From NCBI GenBank assembly GCA_030147455.1, contig JASKZU010000251.1, positions 1-6,273 on the forward strand: 6,273 nt of DNA. The letters run 5' to 3'. The position numbers and the translations under genes are program-made. This DNA is from Planococcus sp. (in: firmicutes). Its GTDB lineage: Bacteria; Bacillota; Bacilli; Bacillales_A; Planococcaceae. Below, one piece after another: positions 1 to 6,142 of this stretch (its first letter is position 1; every line of letters starts with the position of its first letter). Under the pieces are notes generated by a model. That model searched no databases. It was not told the origin of the DNA and was given only the letters and a program-made list of their open reading frames with translations.

Positions 1-11
1 ATTTCCAGCAT
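1..11 (-). CDS. Start of the next operon gene, cut by window edge
   Basis: Only ATG CTG GAA (Met-Leu-Glu) and two further bases are visible. The start is supported by a strong ribosome binding site, GGAGGGG at 22-16, four to six bases upstream of the ATG. The gene begins 24 bases after the stop codon of the MalG-type permease, with no terminator-like hairpin in between, so it is very probably the fifth cistron of the same operon. Its product cannot be told from three codons. In similar phosphorylase operons this place is often taken by a second glycosidase, a beta-phosphoglucomutase or a regulator, but that is context only. Confidence 0.6.
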
Positions 12-15
12 ACTA

Positions 16-22
16 CCCCTCC
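16..22 (-). promoter_or_regulatory. Ribosome binding site of the truncated downstream gene
   Basis: The minus strand reads GGAGGGG followed by TAGT and ATG. This is close to the ideal Bacillales anti-16S match and is the main evidence that a gene starts at position 11. Confidence 0.65.
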
Positions 23-35
23 AATGGAAAAGGGC

Positions 36-872
36 TTATTTGACTGCGCCTTCTCCGATTCCTTTGATGATGTATTTCTGTGCGAGTATATAAAAGACGA
101 CAACCGGAATGATCGTCAATGTCAGCCCGGCCATTGCCAAGTTCCATTCGATCGTAAACTCACCGAAAAAGTAGAAGACAGAAAGCGGAATGGTCCGCAG
201 CCCTTTGTCGATCAATGTCAAAGACGGCAGCAGAAAGTCATTCCAGATAAGGATGACATTTAAAATCGCGACGGTCGCAGTGATGGGCGTAAGCATTGGA
301 AAAATGATGCGCCAAAACACCCCGAACTTCGAAGCGCCGTCGATTGTGGCTGCCTCCTCGAGCGATATCGGAATCGACTTGACGAACCCGTGGTAAAGAA
401 AAACAGAAAGTGCGGCATGAAAACCGATATTCATGAAAATCAACCCGCTTAATGTGTTGTACAAGGGAATGCCAGTGCTGCGTGTAATTCCTGTCACCAA
501 TTGCATCAAAGGCATCATAATCGTCTGGAACGGAATCAGCATCGTCGCGATCATCGTCATGAAAATCACTGTGCTGATCCAGTTTCCGGACCTTGCCAGC
601 ATCCAGGCCGTCATGGACGACAGGACGATGATGAAAATCACTGAAACGACGGTGACATACATAGAGTTGAGGAATGCGTTGAAAAAATCCATGCGCTCCA
701 TGGCTGCCTGGTAAAATTGAAGACCGAACTTCGCTGGAAACGCCAGTGTATTTTCGTACAGCTCCTGACGGGTTTTGAACGAATTGACAAAGATGATGTA
801 GATGGGCGACAAAAACACAACGGCCATTACGAAGAGGAGGATTTCCCTCGGCCACGTTTTCAGGAACTTCAT
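36..872 (-). CDS. Carbohydrate ABC transporter permease, MalG type
   Basis: A 278-residue inner-membrane subunit of a CUT1 sugar importer. It forms the translocation channel together with the MalF-type partner encoded just upstream. About six hydrophobic segments are visible (roughly residues 10-30, 69-92, 98-125, 140-162, 195-215 and 246-265). The cytoplasmic EAA loop that docks the ATPase is clear at about 170-191 (EEAATIDGAS, then RIIFPMLTP). The short N-terminus, the length near 280 and the C-terminal KYIIKGIGEGAVK tail are typical of MalG-like proteins. The start ATG overlaps the stop of the upstream permease by one base (TAATG), and GGGAGG lies at 888-883 inside the upstream coding end, so translation is probably coupled. 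The family call is firm. The sugar cannot be read from a permease. Confidence 0.95.
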   Translation of the reverse strand: MKFLKTWPREILLFVMAVVFLSPIYIIFVNSFKTRQELYENTLAFPAKFGLQFYQAAMERMDFFNAFLNSMYVTVVSVIFIIVLSSMTAWMLARSGNWISTVIFMTMIATMLIPFQTIMMPLMQLVTGITRSTGIPLYNTLSGLIFMNIGFHAALSVFLYHGFVKSIPISLEEAATIDGASKFGVFWRIIFPMLTPITATVAILNVILIWNDFLLPSLTLIDKGLRTIPLSVFYFFGEFTIEWNLAMAGLTLTIIPVVVFYILAQKYIIKGIGEGAVK

Positions 873-1747
873 TACATCTCAACCTCCCGCTTTTTCGTAA
901 TATACACTTGGGTCAATGTAATCGCAGCGATGATGATAAAGAACACGATTGCTTTTGCTTGTCCGTATCCGTAGTTGCCATATCCAAAAATTTCATTGTA
1001 GATATTCATCGCGAACAATTCAGTAGCATTCGCCGGCCCGCCGCCGGTCAGCGATAAATTGACGTCGTAAATTTTAAAACCGTATGACAGCGTCAAAAAC
1101 AAGCTGATCGTAAACGCCGGCATCAAAAGCGGCGCCGTAATGCGCAAAAATCGCTGCCAGCTGCTTGCCCCGTCAATCTTGGCGGCTTCAACCAACTCTC
1201 CAGGAATTCCTTGAATGCCTGCAATGTAGACAATCATGACATAGCCCGCCATCTGCCAAGTAAAGACAAACACCAAAGCGAACAGCGCAAATTCTTTATT
1301 GTTCAGCCAATTAAAGAAAAACGATTCCAACCCGGTCGCTTCGCCGATTAACGTAAAAACGTCCAGAAACACAAACTGCCAAATATAGCCCAAAATCAGC
1401 CCGCCGATCAAATACGGCATAAACAGCATTGTCCGTGCTAAATTTGCCAGTTTCAGCTTTGACGTAACAAGCATTGCAAAAGCGAGCCCTACCACGTTGA
1501 CAGAAACGACCGACAACACCGTAAACAGCACCGTCAGCCAGGCAGAGCGCAGAAACCGTTCATCTTCCAGCAAGGTCTTGAAGTTTTCGAGGCCGGTAAA
1601 TACCATCGGGTTTGCCCCGATGCCATCCCAATCAAAAAAGGCATAGTAAATGCCGATTACGAAAGGCACCACCACGATCAGTGTAAATACGAGCAGCAGC
1701 GGAACTGTAAACAATAAATACCAGCCGATTTTCTTCCTGTTTGCCAT
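872..1747 (-). CDS. Carbohydrate ABC transporter permease, MalF type
   Basis: A 291-residue membrane subunit of the same CUT1 importer, pairing with the MalG-type permease. I chose the ATG at 1747 (MANRKKIGWY) because AGGGGTG lies just upstream at 1757-1751. An in-frame extension to 1804 would run back through the intergenic hairpin and adds a non-membrane, cysteine-containing stretch unlike the family. Six membrane segments can be seen (about 10-36, 70-95, 105-128, 152-178, 206-226 and 264-283). The EAA loop is at about 184-205 (ELVEAAKIDGAS, then RITAPLL), and the LTGGGPANATE motif at 233-243 is characteristic of MalF/UgpA-like sugar permeases. The protein lacks the long periplasmic insertion of E. 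coli MalF, as usual in Gram-positive bacteria. The last codons double as the ribosome site of the next gene. Confidence 0.95.
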   Translation of the reverse strand: MANRKKIGWYLLFTVPLLLVFTLIVVVPFVIGIYYAFFDWDGIGANPMVFTGLENFKTLLEDERFLRSAWLTVLFTVLSVVSVNVVGLAFAMLVTSKLKLANLARTMLFMPYLIGGLILGYIWQFVFLDVFTLIGEATGLESFFFNWLNNKEFALFALVFVFTWQMAGYVMIVYIAGIQGIPGELVEAAKIDGASSWQRFLRITAPLLMPAFTISLFLTLSYGFKIYDVNLSLTGGGPANATELFAMNIYNEIFGYGNYGYGQAKAIVFFIIIAAITLTQVYITKKREVEM

Positions 1748-1750
1748 GTT

Positions 1751-1757
1751 CACCCCT
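1751..1757 (-). promoter_or_regulatory. Ribosome binding site that decides the MalF-type start
   Basis: The minus strand reads AGGGGTG, then AAC, then ATG at 1747. It supports the internal ATG over the longer frame that begins at 1804, which has no such site. Confidence 0.65.
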
Positions 1758-1797
1758 ACTTTCTCATCATCATTGATGCATCTTTTGCCGAAAAAGC

Positions 1798-1825
1798 AGA
1801 ACACGCCATATGACAGGCGTGTTCT
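1798..1825 (-). promoter_or_regulatory. Intergenic stem-loop between binding-protein and permease genes
   Basis: A perfect 10-bp inverted repeat (AGAACACGCC and its complement) encloses an 8-base loop. It sits 32 bases after the stop codon of the binding-protein gene and 51 bases before the start of the permease gene. On the transcribed strand it is followed by TGC and a run of only five T before CGG, so it resembles a leaky terminator or a 3'-end-protecting hairpin more than a full terminator. In sugar ABC operons the binding protein is usually needed in excess over the permeases. A hairpin here would fit that, as for the known malE-malF junction in E. coli. The structure is seen directly; the role is inferred. 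Confidence 0.6.
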
Positions 1826-1856
1826 TTATTATTCATTTGCGTCCATTCTTTACTGG

Positions 1857-3116
1857 TTATCTTGCGGCGTTCTGCCATGCCGCTTCCAGATTCTCGATCA
1901 ATTGCTCGCCCGTCATGCTTTCGTCCACGAAAAAGTCTTCGGCGACAGGTGTAAAGTCATTCGGTACGACATTGGCCGGATAATAGTTGTGCGACCACGG
2001 AATGGTATTGCCGCTGTTTGAAGCTTCCAGCACAGCTTGCGACAGTGGATCCAAATCGCCCGCTTCGATATCGGTCATGGCCGGGATAAAGCCAAAGTCT
2101 TCTACAATGAACTTTTGTCCAGTTTCACTTGTATGAAGCCAGTCTAAAAATTCGACTGCTGCATCAATTTCCGCTTGGTCTTTCTCGCCATTGACTGCCC
2201 AGTTGCTGCCTACGCCGACTGCTAGCTTGTCGTTTCCTTCAAGTGGAAACGGCGCCATGCCGACTTCAAAATCCACGTCGAATTCTTCAAGCATTCCAGC
2301 TGCCCAGTTTCCTTGATGAATCATCGCAGTTTTGCCGGACGCAAAGTCACCGACCTGCGTATCGTAAGTTGTGCTGAGCGGGCTCGGCGCATTGGCGCGA
2401 ATCGCTTCCATCGCTTCCCCGAATTGCTGGAATTCCGGTAATTCAGCGAGCGTCACTTGTCCTTCCGACAATTGATTCATAAACTCGACCGGATCTTCCT
2501 GGAGCGAGAACGGATAGTTGCTGATATGCCCAATCAGGAAATAAGCTTCTGAAGACAAGCCAAAACCATTGATTCCTTCTGAATTGAATTTTTCAAGCGT
2601 ACTGATGAACGAATCATAATCCTGAATGTCCGCCGGGTCGACCAGTTCTTTGTTGTAAACGATCCCGAACCCTTCAACGCCGTACGGAATGCCGACCAGT
2701 TTATCGCCGAGCGCCAGTTCCATATCAGGAGCAATATTTCCAACAAACTCCTCATTGCTCAGGTCATACAAATAAGACTCGAGGCGCTGCGCCACTTCTG
2801 TGTTTTGCACACTGAAGATAGATGGCCCGGTTCCGTTGTTCAAGCGAATCTGCAATTGCTGGTCATAGTCGTCTCCAGTTGTCCCGATCACTTCCACTTC
2901 AACGCCTGTTTCTTCGGTGTACGCTTCGGCGGCTGCTTCTAATTGCTCGGAAATCTCGACCTTGCTTTGGAAAATCGTGATGCCTTCTGCTGCTTCTCCC
3001 GATCCCGGTGAACCGCCCGGCTCCTGCGTTTCTTCTCCCCCGCCACCGCATGCGGCCAGAACCGACATGGATGCAGCAAAAGTGAAACCTGTCATCAACT
3101 TTTTGTTGAACGCCAT
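1857..3116 (-). CDS. Extracellular sugar-binding lipoprotein (CUT1 solute-binding protein)
   Basis: A 419-residue lipid-anchored receptor that captures the sugar outside the membrane and hands it to the permease pair. The N-terminus is a classic lipoprotein signal: MAFNKK, a hydrophobic core, then the lipobox LAAC with Cys23 as the lipidated residue. A Gly/Glu/Pro-rich tether follows to about residue 43. The mature domain starts with a beta-strand at EGITIFQSK. It shows family hallmarks: NGTGPSIF at 94-101, IPYGVEGFGIVYNKEL at 143-158, and FASGKTAMIHQGNW at 258-271, where Trp271 is a plausible sugar-stacking residue. I chose the ATG at 3116 because AAAGGGGG lies 8 bases upstream; an upstream in-frame extension to 3158 would hide the signal peptide. 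It lies 63 bases after the phosphorylase gene and 109 before the MalF-type gene. The family is certain; the ligand is presumably the phosphorylase substrate. Confidence 0.95.
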   Translation of the reverse strand: MAFNKKLMTGFTFAASMSVLAACGGGGEETQEPGGSPGSGEAAEGITIFQSKVEISEQLEAAAEAYTEETGVEVEVIGTTGDDYDQQLQIRLNNGTGPSIFSVQNTEVAQRLESYLYDLSNEEFVGNIAPDMELALGDKLVGIPYGVEGFGIVYNKELVDPADIQDYDSFISTLEKFNSEGINGFGLSSEAYFLIGHISNYPFSLQEDPVEFMNQLSEGQVTLAELPEFQQFGEAMEAIRANAPSPLSTTYDTQVGDFASGKTAMIHQGNWAAGMLEEFDVDFEVGMAPFPLEGNDKLAVGVGSNWAVNGEKDQAEIDAAVEFLDWLHTSETGQKFIVEDFGFIPAMTDIEAGDLDPLSQAVLEASNSGNTIPWSHNYYPANVVPNDFTPVAEDFFVDESMTGEQLIENLEAAWQNAAR

Positions 3117-3155
3117 TTGTGTTGCCCCCTTTGAATTTTGTAATTCTATAGCAAA

Positions 3156-3176
3156 CAAAATGATTTGCTCATTTTG
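3156..3176 (-). repeat. AT-rich perfect inverted repeat after the phosphorylase stop codon
   Basis: CAAAATGA, a five-base loop (GCAAA on the minus strand) and TCATTTTG form a perfect 8-bp stem starting four bases after the TAG stop codon. Only two of the eight pairs are G-C, so the RNA hairpin would be weak and the following TTTGC is a poor T-tract. It could be a weak attenuating or processing structure between the enzyme and transporter genes, or a protein-binding dyad. No convincing internal promoter accompanies it. Confidence 0.4.
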
Positions 3177-3179
3177 ACA

Positions 3180-5558
3180 CTATCGCTCTAAGCGCAGCGG
3201 CAAGGATGCTGCTACGGGTAAATCCACTTCCAACAAACCTTTTACTTGATGGAGCGTTCCAAAGACGTCCACTTGAAGGGCCGCGTCTTCCGGCGCTGTA
3301 ATTTCGAGCTTTTCGTGCGTGATGTCGAAATGAACGGGCCGGCCTCGCCAGTACAGCGAAAACTTTATGCGTTGCCACTCTTCCGGCAGCTGCGGGTGAA
3401 CGCGCAGCTGCCCATCGGCCTGCCGGATGCCGGCAAACCCGAGAACCGCTGATTTCCAAATGCCGCCGATAGCTGCGGCATGAATCCCGTCGTCTGAAGT
3501 ATGGGGGTCCGCCCCCATATCGATTTCGCATGATTTTTTGAACAGCGAATAGGCGAGATTTCGTTCGCCGAGATCGCTCGCCATAATTGAGTGGCTAGCA
3601 AGGCTCAGTGAAGAATCATGAAGCGTGCGCGCTTCATAGAAAAAGAAATTGGCGCGCTTGATTGCCGACGCCAGCCGTGGATCATCCTTCAGGAAAGTCT
3701 GTTCAAGCAAATAAAACACCAGCAACGCGTCCGCTTGTTTGGTCACTTGGAATTGATTGATTTGGGCGGCGTTGTAATCCCGGTAGATCGAGCGGACCTT
3801 GGTTTGCTGTTTATATTTATCGAGATTTATTTCCGGCAGGTCCAAATACGTATCGTCCTGCGGAATGATGCCGTCTGCCTCGCGCGGTTTTGGCAAGTAC
3901 AGCGCGTGCGCTTTTTCCTGCCAATCCCGGCAATCTTCTTCCGACACCAACGTTTCCCATCTTTCATTCTTTTCGTGCTTTAAGCGATCGGCATAGCGCA
4001 GCGCCAACTGCAAATGAAAATAGGCCATGTAGTTAGTAAAGGCGTTGTTGTCGACATGCTCTTTATATTCATCGGGGCCGATGACGCTGTTGATGTGGAA
4101 CCGCCCGTTTGATTCACTCCATTCGAGGCGGCTGGCCCAGAACTTCGCCGTTTCAAAGACCATTTCATAACCGCATCGCTGCAAAAAGCCGATGTCACCG
4201 GTAATTTGTTCGTATTGATAAACCGCAAAAGCGATATCTGCAGAAATATGCTGTTCGATAAACCCGGACCAGATTTTGCTTTGTTCACCGGTCACGATGT
4301 CCATATCCCCGTAGACCGGTGTTGCTTCCCCGTCTGTCGGCCAGGCCATTTCCCATGGATACATGGCGCCGGCATAGCCGTTGTCGACCGCTTTTTTCCT
4401 GGCGCCTTCCAGCCCGCGGTAGCGGTAGGTCAAAAGCGACCGCGCTGCCTCGGGATTGGAGAATACAAAATAAGGAAAGATAAAAATCTCTGTGTCCCAA
4501 AACGAATGTCCTTTATAGCCCTCGCCGCTCAACGCTTTTGCGGCGATGCCCATCCGGTCATCATGCATGGGCATCATGGCGTTCAAATGATAAAGCGAGA
4601 AGCGCAGCGCCAGTTGGTCAGACGGATCGGCACTATCGATCTGAATATCGCCTTGCTTCCACACGCGGTTCCACCAAGCGAAGCAATGTGACTGTTTGAG
4701 CTGGCCGTAGCCTTGTGCTTCATACTTCCGGAGTTGTTCGAGCGACCGGCCGCGCAGTTGACCCAGTGTACAGCCTGCCTCGTTTTCACGGTCGCGGCTC
4801 GTGTGGACAGTCGACAGCTTTTCCAGCTCCAGCCGGTCATTTGGCTGCAGCTGGAATTCATAAGAAAACCAGGCTTTTCTGCGCTTCATGTCTTTAATAG
4901 GCGGCGTTCGGACAAGTTGGCCATTCAGCTTCCAGCTATGTACCGTATTGTGAATGATGTCAATCCCAGATTCGTTGGTCGTTTGAACCAGCTGGATAAA
5001 ACGATCTTCCAGAATCCGCCGTTCGCCTTCAAGGAAATGCTGGACGCCCGAATTGGACAGTTGGGCATCAATGCCGCTGTCGACAGAGATGACTACTGTA
5101 TGCGACAAACTTTCGATTTCCATTTTCATGGCGACCAAGTGCAGAAATTCAAAAGACACAAAACGGCTGAACCGGAATCGCAGCTTTTTGCCTTTTGGGC
5201 TCGTCCAGTCGAACGACCTCAATAGTTCGGCTTCTTTCAAGTGAAGTTGTTTTACGTAATTTCGGATTTCGCCAAACTCCAGTGAAAACCGTTCCCCGTC
5301 CACACGAATATCAAGACGGGTTGTGTTTGCGGCGTTCGGTAATTCTGTCACTTCATTGCGTCCTGCTTTGTTGAAAGTGCCGCTGATAAACAGATTTCTT
5401 GTTTCATTCAGGTACGGCTCTTCGTTGTCTGAACGAAGGCCCATATAGCCATTTCCAAGTGCCATAATCGCTTCGCTTTTTCCAAGCCGATCAGGCGAAA
5501 ATATCGTTTCAGCTAAAACCCAATTTTCATCTTTCTCGCCGTTTTCCAAATCCCCCAT
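3180..5558 (-). CDS. Glycoside hydrolase family 65 phosphorylase, kojibiose/nigerose-like branch
   Basis: A 792-residue cytoplasmic enzyme with no signal peptide. GH65 phosphorylases split an alpha-glucoside with inorganic phosphate, with inversion, to give beta-glucose 1-phosphate. The whole family layout is present: N-terminal beta-sandwich (about 12-265), helical linker, (alpha/alpha)6 barrel (about 310-690) and a small C-terminal beta domain. Numbered from the ATG at 5558, the general acid is Glu497 in GPDEYKEHVDNN. YKGHSFWDTEIF (Trp354, Asp355) and YPWE (Trp402, Glu403) line the sugar site. KQAD (Lys607), the SSLSLASHS serines from 649 and DGIHAAAIGG (His693) match substrate- and phosphate-binding segments. 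GPDEY and IEQHISADIA differ from the GPNEY form I recall for maltose phosphorylase and favour kojibiose, nigerose or 2-O-glucosylglycerol phosphorylases. The exact substrate is unresolved. A GTG at 5567 is an alternative start, but it lies right against the purine stretch, so the ATG behind GGGTGGAG is preferred. It is the first gene of the operon, ahead of the transporter. Confidence 0.93.
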   Translation of the reverse strand: MGDLENGEKDENWVLAETIFSPDRLGKSEAIMALGNGYMGLRSDNEEPYLNETRNLFISGTFNKAGRNEVTELPNAANTTRLDIRVDGERFSLEFGEIRNYVKQLHLKEAELLRSFDWTSPKGKKLRFRFSRFVSFEFLHLVAMKMEIESLSHTVVISVDSGIDAQLSNSGVQHFLEGERRILEDRFIQLVQTTNESGIDIIHNTVHSWKLNGQLVRTPPIKDMKRRKAWFSYEFQLQPNDRLELEKLSTVHTSRDRENEAGCTLGQLRGRSLEQLRKYEAQGYGQLKQSHCFAWWNRVWKQGDIQIDSADPSDQLALRFSLYHLNAMMPMHDDRMGIAAKALSGEGYKGHSFWDTEIFIFPYFVFSNPEAARSLLTYRYRGLEGARKKAVDNGYAGAMYPWEMAWPTDGEATPVYGDMDIVTGEQSKIWSGFIEQHISADIAFAVYQYEQITGDIGFLQRCGYEMVFETAKFWASRLEWSESNGRFHINSVIGPDEYKEHVDNNAFTNYMAYFHLQLALRYADRLKHEKNERWETLVSEEDCRDWQEKAHALYLPKPREADGIIPQDDTYLDLPEINLDKYKQQTKVRSIYRDYNAAQINQFQVTKQADALLVFYLLEQTFLKDDPRLASAIKRANFFFYEARTLHDSSLSLASHSIMASDLGERNLAYSLFKKSCEIDMGADPHTSDDGIHAAAIGGIWKSAVLGFAGIRQADGQLRVHPQLPEEWQRIKFSLYWRGRPVHFDITHEKLEITAPEDAALQVDVFGTLHQVKGLLEVDLPVAASLPLRLER

Positions 5559-5733
5559 TTTCTCCACCCTTTCTTCAAGAAGTTTTCAGGTTTACGAAAA
5601 CGTTTTAGTTTTTTCGCAAAAAAGAAAGACGGCTTGTTTCGGTCCTTTTTCGATTGCCTACATCGCCACGGAACCTTTTCATCATCGTCTCTTGTCTTTT
5701 AAGATTAGTTAATATTCAGAATATAAAGCGCTT
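5559..5733 (-). other. Long untranslated leader of the phosphorylase operon
   Basis: The predicted transcript starts near 5733 and the first gene at 5558, giving a leader of about 175 bases. It contains part of the cre-like site and a CG-centred palindrome at 5597-5606. It also has a weak imperfect stem (5652-5642 with 5630-5620, one mismatch and several G-U pairs) whose 3' arm runs into a T-rich stretch. A 26-codon frame (5685-5605) begins with two ATG codons and has only a weak ribosome site. No known riboswitch fold or T-box sequence is recognisable to me. The ribosome site of the phosphorylase gene lies at its end. Confidence 0.45.
5591..5607. promoter_or_regulatory. Second CG-centred palindrome, possible LacI-family or CcpA site
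   Basis: The plus strand reads TTTACGAAAACGTTTTA. It contains the perfect 10-bp palindrome AAAACGTTTT (5597-5606), and next to it a second overlapping CG-centred half-match, TTTACGAAAA. Central CG with A/T-rich symmetric arms is the hallmark of LacI/GalR-family operators, including cre. The outer cre bases fit poorly, so a pathway-specific LacI-type regulator is as plausible as CcpA. It lies 39-49 bases upstream of the phosphorylase start and about 130 bases inside the transcript. Confidence 0.4.
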
Positions 5734-5736
5734 TCA
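5723..5736 (-). promoter_or_regulatory. cre-like operator (CcpA site) over the transcription start
   Basis: The minus strand reads TGAAAGCGCTTTAT. The core AAAGCGCTTT is a perfect 10-bp palindrome, and the first twelve bases fit the Bacillus cre consensus TGWNANCGNTNWCA; only the last two differ. It starts three bases downstream of the -10 box and so covers the predicted start of transcription, a typical place for CcpA to repress by blocking RNA polymerase. Carbon catabolite repression of the operon is the natural reading. A LacI-family regulator of the pathway could bind the same sequence. Confidence 0.7.
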
Positions 5737-5739
5737 TTT

Positions 5740-5768
5740 AGTATAAGTGTTATGTTTTTATCCGTCAA
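5740..5768 (-). promoter_or_regulatory. Sigma-A-type promoter of the phosphorylase-transporter operon
   Basis: The minus strand has TTGACG at 5768-5763, a spacer of exactly 17 bases, and TATACT at 5745-5740. Each box matches the vegetative consensus at five of six positions. It is the only good promoter I found between the upstream terminator and the phosphorylase gene, and the cre-like site lies immediately downstream. Expected start of transcription is near 5733. Confidence 0.75.
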
Positions 5769-5794
5769 CAACATCTGCCGTTATTTCATTACTC

Positions 5795-5815
5795 CTCAAT
5801 AGCTCATTTATTGAG
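5795..5815. repeat. Inverted repeat upstream of the operon promoter
   Basis: CTCAATA and TATTGAG form a perfect 7-bp inverted repeat around a 7-base loop. The repeat ends 26 bases upstream of the -35 box, outside the predicted transcript, so a DNA-level role such as an activator or regulator site is more likely than an RNA hairpin. It has no T-tract and no similarity to the cre-like sites. Chance occurrence in AT-rich DNA remains possible. Confidence 0.3.
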
Positions 5816-5876
5816 ATAGATAGAATTAAAATAGTTTTGTCTGCTTCCGATTTTTAATCTTCAAGCAAAAATGCGC

Positions 5877-5912
5877 AAAAAAAAGCCGGCTCCCAACCGG
5901 GAATCGGCTTTT
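5877..5912 (-). terminator. Rho-independent terminator of the small zinc-ribbon gene
   Basis: An outer stem AAAAGCCG/CGGCTTTT (5881-5888 with 5905-5912) continues through a G-T pair and one mismatch into an inner stem TCCC/GGGA with a four-base AACC loop. On the minus strand the hairpin is followed by an unbroken run of eight T, counting the stem's own A-T pairs. It begins four bases after the stop codon of the small gene. It insulates that gene from the phosphorylase operon, which therefore needs its own promoter. Confidence 0.9.
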
Positions 5913-5916
5913 CATT

Positions 5917-6135
5917 TTATGCTTGCCCGCGTGATGCTTTTGGCGGCTGGCATGTATCGCATTTGCGCTGGTTATTTTTATTGAACTTCGTAAACGTTTT
6001 TTCAAAATTCGTGCCGCATGCGCATTTAAACAAAAGTTTTTGTGAAAATCCGTGGTATTCTTTCGACAGCAATTTACTATCGGAATTGTTGTTGACGAAT
6101 GTACGGATGTTATCGATCGTCCATCGCTTATTCAT
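5917..6135 (-). CDS. Small zinc-ribbon-like protein of unknown function
   Basis: A 72-residue protein, rich in Lys and Asn, with four cysteines arranged as CxC (Cys38, Cys40, in FKCACG) and CxxC (Cys59, Cys62), spaced like a zinc ribbon or treble clef. The N-terminal half (WTIDNIRTFVNNN, then KLLSKEYHGFSQKLLFKC) resembles, from memory, a short module found in phage and homing-endonuclease-associated proteins, where it probably helps bind DNA. That link is unverified and there is no nuclease domain here. I chose the ATG at 6135 because GGAGGT lies 7 bases upstream; starts at 6150 (ATG) and 6153 (TTG) would place that ribosome site inside the gene. It has its own extended -10 promoter and a strong terminator, so it is a monocistronic unit unrelated to the sugar operon. 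Confidence 0.75.
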   Translation of the reverse strand: MNKRWTIDNIRTFVNNNSDSKLLSKEYHGFSQKLLFKCACGTNFEKTFTKFNKNNQRKCDTCQPPKASRGQA

Positions 6136-6142
6136 ATTGTAT

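Noticed and set aside
238..882. 214-residue open frame on the minus strand in another phase
   Set aside because: Out-of-frame shadow of the MalG-type permease; His/Arg-rich composition with no membrane segments.
1748..1804. N-terminal extension of the MalF-type permease by 19 residues
   Set aside because: It has no ribosome site, includes part of the hairpin, and a well-placed AGGGGTG supports the ATG at 1747.
1756..1836. 26-codon frame in the binding-protein/permease gap, stop codon touching the permease ribosome site
   Set aside because: It runs through both arms of the hairpin and has only a poor ribosome site (GGAC), so the structure explains the sequence better than a peptide.
3117..3160. 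Possible internal promoter (TAGAAT on the minus strand) before the binding-protein gene
   Set aside because: The -10-like hexamer is fair, but no acceptable -35 box lies 16-18 bases upstream.
3174..3179. Perfect TTGACA on the plus strand
   Set aside because: No -10-like box follows at suitable spacing and there is no plus-strand gene to serve.
4206..4691. 161-residue open frame on the plus strand
   Set aside because: Antisense to the catalytic-domain coding region of the phosphorylase, with no start signals.
4713..5225. 170-residue open frame on the plus strand
   Set aside because: It lies wholly antisense to the phosphorylase gene, has no ribosome site and no recognisable protein features; it mirrors the codon bias of the true gene.
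5782..5798. GAGGAG followed by ATG AAA TAA on the minus strand
   Set aside because: It lies upstream of the operon promoter, so it is not on the predicted transcript, and it encodes only two residues.
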